A stretch of 64,000 nucleotides of DNA from Podocnemis expansa (Eukaryota > Chordata > Testudines > Podocnemididae): positions 11,867,105 to 11,931,104 of the forward strand of contig ML681981.1 in assembly GCA_007922195.1 (NCBI GenBank), written 5' to 3'. Below are positions 25,301-37,300 of the stretch, piece by piece. Under the pieces are notes generated by a model that made no database searches, had not been told where the DNA came from, and saw only the letters and a program-made list of their open reading frames with translations. Each line of letters opens with the position of its first letter. Positions within the stretch are counted from its first letter, which is position 1. The translations under genes were made by a program, and so were the position numbers.

Positions 25301-28300
25301 TCAAGCAATTTGGGGATATGGTGAATTGGTCTCTGTACTACTTCCTTCATATCCACTGACTCTGGAGGAGGAATAAGGCCATGCACTGTTGCTTAGAAAT
25401 CTGCTATTTATGTCATGGGTCAGAGAGGTCTTGTAAGAATTCTTACAAGATTTCAATTGCTTTTCCAGAAAAAAAAAAAATGGCAAAACTGTTTTTCCCC
25501 ATACACAACAGTAACATTTATAAGGTACTGAAGATTCTTCTACAGCACAAATTTCCAATGTCTCTATTATAATTTGAGATAGGAAAAAAAGCAAAAACGA
25601 AAGGAACCCCTTAAGTGTCATTAATGACAATGAAGATAAACACAAATATATAGATTTGTTAGTATGTGTAATATTTTTCAAATACTCCTTGAACTGTCAT
25701 CTGCATTGTGAATAATAAAACTACGTGAATATTATGAAATGTCATGAAACATCACACTTAAAATGTATTGCAAGCAAAAGGTCCTATCTTTTGCAGCAAA
25801 AAAACATGTTTACAGAGTCTCATACTGGATACCTATAGTGTTACTATTACAAATGTCATGCTAATACGAGTTGAAGTACATTAAATGAAGTACATTAATA
25901 ACTTCATGTGAATTATTGGAGGGGACATACTGTCCTTAGGTATGCAAATTCCTATGAAAATCAGCAGAATTTTGCAGATAATTGTCCATTTACACTGAAC
26001 TTTTAATATTAAGACATCTAGATCAATCATATTACCTTCTCAGACAGTCATAAATGTGCTAATTTCCAATTCACACAAAGAATGCCAAGCTTATTTTCTT
26101 CTAGTGTCTATGTTTCTTAGAGAAAAAAATTTAAATATGCAGCTAACTTACCTTATAGAACTGTATTATATCATCCTTGGTCAGGGTCTTTAGATATGCC
26201 ACTTCAATGTTATCTGAACAACAAGTTATAATTACTACATGTCTGCATATAATAGCTAGTATTATCATGGTATTTGTTCAAAGAACTTTTCTTTCAAATT
26301 AAGACAGTGCAATTGACTGCCGATAATATACTTTTCAATCTTAACTTGCAAGCTACTATCTGAGTCTGAAAAAACAAGTAACAGTGAAAGTTTAAAAAAA
26401 ATTAGACACAATGAGCTGGTATGACTGAATTTGCTATAAAGGACTAGAAAACAGCACACTTTTTTAAACTACAGCTAGAACTGAATAGTGTTCAGTTTCT
26501 AAAAAGACATCTATTTCTGAACTCTGTCTTCAAGAAAAGAGGATTACAGATTCATAACAGACTGATTATATAGATGGCTTTTTATTCACAGTTATTATAA
26601 TTAGGGAACCTTTTATTTAGGGGACAGCAAGATGGCATCAGTTTTAAAATATATAATAAAAGAAAGAAAATGTGAATAGCCTTTAGTGAGTAGAGTGGTC
26701 AAAACTGAAATGGAAGGTCTTAAAAATGAGTTTTGCAGAGCAAGTGACTTAGTAGCTATAGTATTTATATACATTTAAATGTATGCATAGTTACTACTGG
26801 TAAGTGCTTTATATAACTGCACTGTAAAAGTGTAAATTATTATTACAGAAATGTAGAGCCTAAGATAAAGAGAAGCATAAAAGAAGGGTCAACCCTCAAG
26901 TGAGGGGAGATGTGGATCAGAAGGATCAAGTTTAAGAAATAAAACATGCAGGGTGATAAGTATAGGAGGAAATCAGAGGCAAGCTAGCATCAGTCCTTGT
27001 TGACTTTTGAAAACAGAATGGAATTTTCAATTGAGTTCAAAGGTGACAGAAGGCCAGTCAAAATGACTGATGAGATATTATCCTGGTAGGGACAGCAATA
27101 AGCAAATATGGAGAAAAGGAAGTTTGGTGACAAAGATTATTCACACTTTTGGCATTTACAAGAAAGTTAAGTATTGAATCATGAATAGTAAAAGAGACAA
27201 AGTGAGGATTTTTTTCCCCTTTGCATTGGTTGACTAACTTTTGGTTTTGTTAGTTTTAGTTACACAAAAACCTCCTGCTGAATTGTTCTAAAATCAGTGT
27301 AGGTAGATGGGAACTAGAAGGATCAGAGAGAAAAATCAATCAAAATAAAGAAATGAGAATCATCTGCACAGAAGAGACCATCAAGGATCAGGCTACAGAT
27401 AGCAGTGAGTCATCCCAGAGAGAGAAGATACATGAAAACAAGAAGGCTCAGAACAAAGACATTTGAGGCACTGGAAAACAAGACAGAAAAAGTGTTTAAT
27501 TTCCATGGGAGATGAAAAAGCAGCAGACAGTAGGAATTTTCATGCTGCTCCCTACATCTGGAATGACACTCATTGCCAGCATGCCAAGGACTTTGAAGGG
27601 AGTGGGACAAAAAGTGTTTTCTGAAAGTTGTTGTGAGGCCAAACTATATAGCGTTACAGGAGGATTCACAGTGAAAGCCATTTCTAACAGGATGCTGATT
27701 TAAAAGGAGAGAATGCTGAATGGAAAGCAGTGAAGAAAGTTGCAGTGGGAAAGGTGGCCACAGTGTTCAGAAAGTGTTCTAAAAGAAGGCTGGGGATTGT
27801 ACTGAATAGCAATGTTCAAAAACACAACGAATATACGGCAGAGAAGATCTGGCACTAAAACCCAAAATAGGACAATTCTTCAATTTGAGGCAGTAATATG
27901 TTTTAACTGTCAAACTGATCTTTCTTTTCATAAATTATATTTTCAAACATACACTAAAGTAAATAGTGAACAAAGTCAAAATCAAAACTAGAATATTTCA
28001 TTTCTTTTCTCTATTCTCTACCTTTTGGGAGGACTGGGAATGAATTTTTTTTTTTTTTTTTAATGTCAAAACCAATCTAGCTTTCTCTGTTTCAAGATGT
28101 ACTAAGTAGTTATATAAAATGACACTGCTTAGCTCAGAATATTTCATACAAAGAGTAGAGGCCTTGCTCATGAAAAGGGGGGAAAAAATTAAAAAGCATG
28201 AGCTGGAAGATCCCTGTGTTTCAATACTGATGTAAACTTTTTAAATTTTCAGTTAGAATACTATTATTGTCACCTGCCACACCTCTCCAGTAATGTTTGT

Positions 28301-31300
28301 AATCACTGGAATAGAAGATTAAATCTTAGAGAGACACTGAGACCTGCTCAGAGCAGAGACAGGCAGTTCAGACACCAGCTCTGGCCTACAGTTGTAGTCC
28401 CACTGTTGCTAGTGCCCATGGAGCTGCACCAGTAGCAGAAATAGAAAAAAATGTTGGGGGAGGGGGAAATCCTATTGTAAAAGTTAATGTATGCACCGTC
28501 ATAAGAAATGTGCATGGTAAATATGACTGAATCTATTACAGGTATTAGGTGTGCATACAATACACTCTTTAAAATACATACAAAAGAATTCAGGCTGACA
28601 CAATATCAATATATAAACCTCAATATAAATTAATCCCTCTGCCACTCAAGGCCTACTGTACAGAAAAGAGCTGAAAATCAGTAGATTTGGGCTCTGTCCA
28701 ACCAAGGGGGGGAGTAAATTTCAGAGCACAAGGTCCATGATTGTCCCTCTTCAACCACTGCAAACACAGGTACCTAGTTGACATCCCCATGGTAGAAAGA
28801 AGAGGCTAAAATCATTCCTACCATAAGGAATGCATAAAATTACATGCACAGAAAGCAAAAGATTAGGTCCCTAATAAATTCAGTACCATACAGCAGTGTT
28901 TCACAACCAATATGCCATGGCACACAGGTGTGCCCTTGGGCCTGAGCACGTGTGCCATGAAATTTTTTGGAAAAAACAACTCAGAGTTCTGGATTGGCTC
29001 ATGAATATTCATGAGCTTATTTAGCAACTATATGGTTGTGTGCCTCAAAAAAAATTAAAGGTATCAAGGTGTGCCATGGCAGAGAAGAGGTTGGGAACCA
29101 CTGCCATACAGAGGAGCTACAGTTGTGAACACTTTGCAACCAGTTGTGTTACTTTTAGAAACTTTTTAAAGATGCTTGCTCATCTGGACCTAGTGTTAAT
29201 ATCAGTGTGAACCTGCAAGTTTTCCACACCTCTCCAGTAATGTTTGTAATCATTGGAATAGAAGATTAAATCTTAGAGTGACACCAAGACCTGCTCAGAG
29301 CAGAGACAGACAACATGGCAGTTCAGACACCAGCTCTGGCCTACAGTTGTTGTAACAGAGGTGTTATCTGCTCTCAGCCCTCACCTTTATATAGTTGCAT
29401 TCTTTAGGAACTGTCCTCATTAAATTATTAAATAATCTAAGTGTGGTCCCTCATGTAGTTTGTAATATATTGGGTGAAATATTGCCCCTTTTAAAGTCAC
29501 GGGGAATTTCACCACTGACATCAGTGAGGCCAGATTTTACTCAATATCTTTATAGAAAACGCAAAGTATATTGGACTCTATCTCCCCTCTTGCCTTCCAA
29601 GTTATCCACTGTGTCCTAGAGAAAATCCTGAAGAATATTTGTGTAAATTTCTGTGACAAATGATTAGACTGGAAAAATGCATGAAATTTCAGTTACTGAG
29701 CTGTTATTTAATTAAATACAAGTAGAACCAACAGTATGTTTCACCACTTCAGCCCTCAATTTCACATTTTCATCTTATAAACCTCTATTTTCCTTACCTC
29801 TGTCAAAGTTGTACTGCTGGGAAATTATTTCTCCCCAGTATTTAGCACATTCTGCAGACAACTTCTTTGGTTTATCTAGACGACGAATTGCTAAAGCCTG
29901 GATGTGTTTCTGGAAGGCCTCCTCTGACATGTCTTCAATGCACTTCTCCATAGTTTTTAAGAAAGCTTCAACCCTGCTTTCTAGGTAGTGTGGTGGCTTT
30001 TCTGACTGAATAATAAATCGCAGTCCTTGTATACCATTTGCCCGACGTGGACCACTGAACACAATGTAACCTTGACAAAAGAGAAAAAAATCACAACTGG
30101 TTAACTATTTCTATATTTATGTCCAATAAAAATGTTTCAGTTTCACTTCAATGATTTGTGGCTGTTTATGTAGGGTACAGTGACCATCTGTTCTTTATTT
30201 ATCCTGTATCAACAGGTAACACACTTTGTTCCACATTTTAGCAAGCTATTTAAAGTGTGTGCACACTAGACTTGAGTGTATGATTTTGTACTAGGAATAA
30301 AAGAGTGCAGTGTTTGAACAAAGAAGCTATTTCTTGCATTTTTAAAATTTTCCTTTACTTCCATGAAATAGATGTCATCCTATTGAGGAATAATTAATTC
30401 ATCTACTATATATCATCTGGTTATTACTGCTCTGTTTTATAAACTTTCACACAGAGTGAGTAGACAGTGGAACAGTCTTATTTTGAAATAATGTTTTCCA
30501 TATTAAAACTTCACAACAAAGGTTTAGTATAATTGTGCGCAACTTGCACACAGAAATACACTGAAATGATTTTGAAATTCATTCTAGTGACTAAAAATTT
30601 TTACTAAGTGGCTCCCATTCATTATCAGTTATTGTAGGCATGCTGTGGTTAACATTCCACCAGTTATTCACTCTATAATGCTGTGCTATACTTGTGATGT
30701 ATTATATACTGAAACTTGGGACAGAACAAGGATTATACTTTTTAAAATCTTGCTCATATTGTAACTAAATGTGAGGAGAGTACTTCAAAGTAAGCATCAT
30801 CTTAGTACTTATGTAATGGCCCTGTACGTGCCTTAGGAGACCATCTTATAGCATTCTTATTAGTAAAAATACCACAAAATAAAATTGCATAAACAAACCA
30901 CACCCACCAAAAAGCACAGTGATCCCTGTTGTAATCCATACAAATAAGGAAATGTTTAGTAAATTACCAAATGATCTCATACTTGGCTAACACCTGCATT
31001 ACACAAAATGGGCCACCATCTATAACATTATGCAGCTGTATAGAGTGCTGCCTAGATACTAGAAATTTATCCTAATTGTTCATGCTGACACAGGTTTAAG
31101 TTACAATCCTATTGGTCTTTTGCATCTCTAAATTAATATTGATTTTCAAAAATATCTTTTCCCAATTGGCAACATAAGAGATACCATAATACTAGGTAAT
31201 AAGAGGGATTTACTCAAAGTCTTTATGGCGCTTAGCAGGGTATTTTCTGTTGGGTATTCTCAACTGAAGTCAGTCAGTGTAAGAGAGACGCATTCATGCA

Positions 31301-34300
31301 TGTGCTGCACTGCTGGCCACCTGTCCTTCAAGCATAACATTAGTTTAGTTAAGACTACAATCCTTCATAATGAAAAGTTACTTCAACCTAACAGCCTTTA
31401 CTGTTATTACAATAGCACCCAATATGTACAACGTGCTGTACTAAGAAGGATATGGATATGGTTCATGCCCCAAAGAACTGTTGGTAGGCATTCAGTTAAG
31501 TGGCTCTTTAAAGTATGATTTGTGGCCTTGGTAGGCCATCTTAAAAAGACCATTCTATCTGTAATGTGTGTTGTGGAAGAAAGGACAATAACAGATGCAG
31601 GAAAGGAAGAATGGTTTTATTATTTATTGTAAGCACCATGGCTAACAGAGAGCTAAGTTTAGCGAATGTATTTTAACAAATTTAGAAGACTGTGAGGCCT
31701 CATTTTTTCATTTTCTTGCAATTTGATAATTTAAATTTCGAAAGAGGTAGCTATGTTACTCTAGTTGAGCAAAACAATAAAAGTGTCACAGGATTGTTTG
31801 TAAGACTAATGTATTCATTTATCACGTGAGCTTTCACAGGAGAAAATCCCACTTCATCAGATGCCAAAGTGGGATTTTCTCCCATGAAAGCGCATGTGAT
31901 AAAAAAATTTGTTAGTCTTTAAAAGTGCCACACAACTCAGTGTTTGTTATGATAATTTAAACTCTCTCTTGAGTGGCAGTCTCTTTGCTTAACTTAATAG
32001 TAGCCACTGGATCAAGGCTGGGCAAACTGTGGCTCTGTCTGTGACATGGGAGAAGAACTCAAGAGTTGTAGATGCACCGATGAAACAAATTTCATTTGAA
32101 TTAGCTCTGATTTATGTGCAGTAACATACTTACCAACCAGGAATCATACATAGGGCTTTGTCAGCATTACTGTTTACCACTTTCTTTAACGGCTTTTTAG
32201 TCCTTAGAGTCACTGATTCACCATCAGGATTGCAGTTTTCTTCTGGCAGTCATCTAGTTTCTGGAAGCTGATCTAATAATCTTACCTGCTCCTGTCATGC
32301 ACAGCTTTAGATAAGGTGGTTTCTATACAGCCATTAGAGACCTTTTTTTTTTTCCTGGAGTGAGGCAGTCTCAACCTATTTCAGTCTTGATTTAAATGCT
32401 ATGCTGTTTCATCTTAGTTTACCTGTGTGAACTGTCACATTCTTTGTGGTCTCCATTAGCTAAAATAATAAGTTATAGCTTTTATTTATCAAATGTCCTT
32501 TAAAACAGAATTCAGGGAGAAGGGTGGAAGCAGAGCTATAGAAAGTCTACCATCATACCTACCCTTATTTATGACTCACATACAAAAGACAGCATGGGCA
32601 AAACTCACCTAACTGTTCCTTGGTACGCAGAGTGTTGAAGCAAGGCTCTGATATAATTTGACAGAAGAGTTCCAAAAACATATTCTCAGAGGTACTCTGC
32701 ATATCTGTTTGGTAATATATTTCTATGCCACAATTGTTATGAACTTCATTCCTCTGCTGATAGACAAACCAACCTCCTAAAAGATAAAGGTAAAGTCATT
32801 AGGCTCTCTCTTTTACAAAAACCCTTCCAAATAGAGTCCAAGCAGAAAAAGCAGTCAACTCCTGACAGAATCTGATTTCAAGAAAAATGCTCAGATTAAC
32901 AGATCTTCTATTAATAATCAAGCAACCTTTTCACTAACCTGTGGGAAGATGATTTTTGTAATATGTTCACATGGTAAATCCTAGTTTGGCAAGTAAAATG
33001 GATAAATGAATTCCACACTATGCCACATAAAAGAAAAGAGGTAAGTGCCTCTGCTGATTTCCCACTTACTGGAATCAGATACTACACCATGCATCTTACC
33101 CCTCTGAATAAGGTCTGAGGTACATTTGTGTGTCTGCAGGGGAAACTTCCACTACCTCTCACCATACGTTATTTGTTCTATAATAAAGAATGTCAATTTC
33201 TAGGACAGGCAATCCAACAGCTTTATGAGCATTACAATTAATTCAGCAAGCAATACCAGCAACTTCTCTGGTACATGACATTTCCTACAGGCTAATGGTC
33301 TTCGGCTGTACATTAGCAACCTATTCCAACATTCATATGTATTCTCAGCAATTGTCCTGAATCTCTATAGAAATTATTGCTTAAATCTTGATATTTTTGT
33401 ACTGCAAAACATGTTTGGTACTATAAATAAATTTTGTAAAACCACCATTGGGTTAAAAAATAGTCAGACATGGCAATGAGCTTTTTGGATAGAAATTATC
33501 ATTTTACTCAAATGAAGCCAGGGCTCCCGCAAGATGACACTTCACTGAGTGTGCAACTGTAAACAATGGAGGGCCTTGCACCTCTTGACCTGCTGTTCAC
33601 ATACAGAGAAGAATTGATCAGGAAAGTAGAAGTGAACGGCAACCTGGGCAACAGTGACCACGAGACGGTAAAGTTCAGGATCCTGACCAAAGGAAGAAAG
33701 GAAAGAAGCTGACCACAGACCCTTGAATTCAGAAAAACAGGTTTTGGCTCCCTCAGGGAATTCATGGGCAGCTTCCCTTGGGAGGCTAATCTGAAGGGGA
33801 AAGACATCCAAGAGAGCTGGCTGTATTTTAAAGAAATCCTAATAAGGGCATAGGAAGATAACATTCCGATATGCAGAAAGAACAGCATATATGGAAGGTG
33901 TCCAGCATGGCTTAGCAGAGAACTCGATGGTGAGCTGAAACACAAAAGGGAAGCTTACAAGAAGTGGAAGCTTGGACGGATGACTAGGGGGGCATATAAA
34001 GATATTGCTCGTGCCTGCAAGGATAAAATCAGAAAGGCCAAAGGGTAACTGGAATTGCCGGTAGTAAGTGATGTGAAGGATAACAGAAAAGGATTCTACA
34101 AGTATGTCAGTAACAAGAAGAGGATCAGGGATGGTGTAGATCCCTTACTGAATGAGGCAGGTATTCTCGTGGCAGATGATGCAGAAAAGGCAGAAGTAGT
34201 CAACGCTTTTTTTACCTCAATCTTCAGAGGCAGGGTCAGCTCCCAGGCTATTACACTGGTTAACACAGAGTGGAGAGAAGGAGAGCAGCCCTCAGTGATG

Positions 34301-37300
34301 GAAGGTCTGGTTAGGGACTACTTAGAGAATTTGGAGGTGCACAAGTCTATGGGAGCCAGGTGAACTGCATCCAAGGGTGCTGAGAGAGTTGGCCGATGTG
34401 ACTGCAGAACCGCTAGCCAGTTTCTTTGAAAACTCATGGCGAATGGGAGATGTCCCAGATGATTCGAAAAAGGCAAATATAGTCTGTATCTTCAAGAAAG
34501 GGAAAAAGGAGGATCTGGGGAACTACTGATCAATCAGCCTCACCTCAATCCCTGGAAAAATCACAGAGCAGGTCCTCAAAGAATCTATTCTGAAACACTT
34601 GGAGGAAAATAGAGTGGTCAGGAACAGTCAGCATGGATTCACCAACGGCAAATCGTGCCTGACCAACCTGATCATCTTCTATGATGAGATGACTGGATAT
34701 GTGGAAGCAGGAATAGCTGTTGATGTGATATACCTCGACTTTTGCAAAACTTTTCCTACAGTTTCCCACCGCATTCTTGTCAGCAAGTTAAGGAAGCAGG
34801 GGCGTGGCTGGCACAGGGCTTACGAGGCTCAAGCCCCTAGTCCCAGTGCCCACGCCCCAGGTCTGCTGGTGGGCTGCTCACAGCAGTGGTGCACTAGCCC
34901 CCGGTCTTCTCCAGGGCCAGCAGTCCTCCTGTAAGGAAGTATGGTGTGGATGAATGGATCATAAAGTGGATAGAAAGCTGGCTAGATCATTGGGCTCATC
35001 AGCAAGTAGAGATCAATGCCTCAATGTCTAGTTGGCAACCAGTAACTAGTGGAGTGCCCCACAGCTTGAACCTGAGGCCAGTTCTGTTCAACATCTTGAT
35101 TAATGATCTGGATGATGGGATAGACAGCATGCTCAGTAAATTTGTGGATGACACCAAGCTGGGGAGAATGGTAAACATGCTAAAGGCAGGGACAGGATTA
35201 AAGGAGACCTAAACAAATTGGAGCATTGGGCCAAATGAAATCTCATGAGGTTCAACGAGGACAAGTGCAAAGTCCTGCACTTAGGATGGAAAAATCCCAT
35301 TTACTGCTACAGGCTGGGGACCTATCGGTTAAGTAGCAGCACTGTAGAAAGGGAGCTGGGGGATATGGTGGATGGGAAGCTGGATATGAGTGAACTCATA
35401 TTGACTCAAGTGCTTTTGTTGCCAGAAAGGCCAATGGCATATTGGGCTGCATCAGTAGGAGTGTTGCCAGCAGACTGAGGATTGTGGTTATTCCCCTCTG
35501 TTTGGCACTGCTGAGGCCACATCTGGAATACTGGGTCCAGTTTTGGGCTCCACACTACAGAAAGGATGTTGAAAAATTACAAAGAGTCCAGCGGAGGGCA
35601 ACAAAATGATTAGGGGCTGGGGCACATGACTCGCATGAAGAGACTGAAAGAACTAGGTTTATTTAGTCTGCAGAAGAAAAGACTGAGGGGGGATTTGATA
35701 GAAACCTTCAACTACGCCCTAAGGAGGAGGGAGTGAGGTTGCTCTCAGTAGTAACAGAGGACAGAACAAGAAGCAATGGTTTCAAGCTGCAGCTGGGGCG
35801 GTCAAGGTTGGATATTAGGAAAAAAACTCTCTCACTGGGAGAGTGGTGAAGCATTGGAATGGGTTACCTAGGGATGAAGTGGGATGGAGAATCTCCATCT
35901 TTGGAAACATTTAAGGCCTGGTTAGATAAAACCCTGGCTGGGATGATTTAGTAGGAGTGGTCCTGCTTTTAGGGACCTCACGCGGTCCATTCCAATCCTA
36001 TGATTCTATGAATGAAAGTTGCTCTTATGGAGCTCTGATCATTCAAATGGGTACATTAATAATTCACACTGAGTGACACTATGGTCTCACTTTGACTAGG
36101 TAAAATGAAGGAGGACTAAAATTGTATTTCACATGGACCTACATACTAAACATAAAATTTGAGTCAACTTACAGGTGCATGCATGTGCAAAGGCAGGAGA
36201 ATGTAACTACATAATTACAATTATTATACTGTAACAAAATACAATGTGTATGCAAAAATACATTAAAAATCCTTTTACCCAGCCAAATCCAAATGCATTT
36301 CCACCAGATTACTATGAAGTTTATCTTTGACTTGTAGAGACACACAAACGCACATACACATGCACACAGTGGTCTCGGCCTGACGTGAATAACAGCACAA
36401 GAATTCTGACTGTACTGACCCTAAGGATAGTGGAAGCTCCCAGGACAGCATGTGCAGCACCAACTAGGTTCCTGGTATGGAAGTCTTCCTATACTGATTC
36501 TGATACCAACTCTATCTCCACTTCTGGAAGGGGAGTGCTGGAACGTGGTACTGACAGGCAAGACCTGACCTGAAAAATCCTGGACCAATGGTGAGGTCAG
36601 GGCTGAAAGGCACGAGGTAGTCTGTGGTTGCCTCGCATGCCAATGATATGGACTCAGTCCATGCTGGCATCTCCCAGATACATAACAGACTCAATAGCTG
36701 CCCAGAGGCTTCAACTGCAGTTGCTGGTAAAGGGTTTCCGACCTTCCCACTTAGTACTAGGGAAGGGTCAGAGAGGTACCTGTGTGCGCTGCCTGCAGCA
36801 CTGGCTCTGGGCAGTCTGCTCTCTTCCAGGGGAGGTCATCTGAGGTCTGGAGTGGCCTCATTTAGTCATATGTAACTTTTACTTCACCTTTCTGAAGGTG
36901 CTCCTGCTTCCGTATGTGAAGTGATCACACTCTCAAAGCATGAAGGTGCTTGTTGGCCCAGTGAAGGCCTTGGTACAGGAACAGGCTGCATGGCTTGCTC
37001 GAGACAAAGGTCCCAGGCCACCTGAGTCCTTTTACTGAACTATCTGCAGACTGAACAATGTTATTGGAGGTGGTCCTCACCAAAACAGAGCAGACACTGT
37101 GTATGGAGACTGCTCTCCCCACACAAAGCATAGTGCTTAAACCCTGGTGAAGGCATCATGGGTATGGGGGAGGGAACTACCATAGCTAACACTAACTGTC
37201 TAGAACAAACGTGGCCAAACTGTGGCTCTTGAATGAAAAAGTATAGCTCGCGGAAGAACGTCAGCAAATCAGTTTAGTAGGTAAAAGTATATGGCTATAT

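Larger units (their letters stand above)
16507..26151 (-). other. IDE intron 22
   Basis: A 9.6-kb intron, the longest complete intron in the window. It contains hAT elements (18248-19813, 22084-22293, 23150-23344), a Penelope-like element (20226-21727), foldback elements of the TGTTCCCTCTAAGC family (22664-23098, 24851-24985) and a palindrome (23500-23850). The stretches 16507-18239, 19822-20225, 21728-22075, 23851-24850 and 24986-26151 are AT-rich with nothing I can name. Confidence 0.85.
26214..29797 (-). other. IDE intron 21
   Basis: A 3.6-kb intron with a hAT element (28894-29103) and a pair of direct repeats (28277-28395 and 29224-29350). The stretch 26880-27790 has purine-rich sequence that looks like an old unassigned repeat; its small open frames have no recognisable similarity. 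The remainder is AT-rich with nothing seen. Confidence 0.8.
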
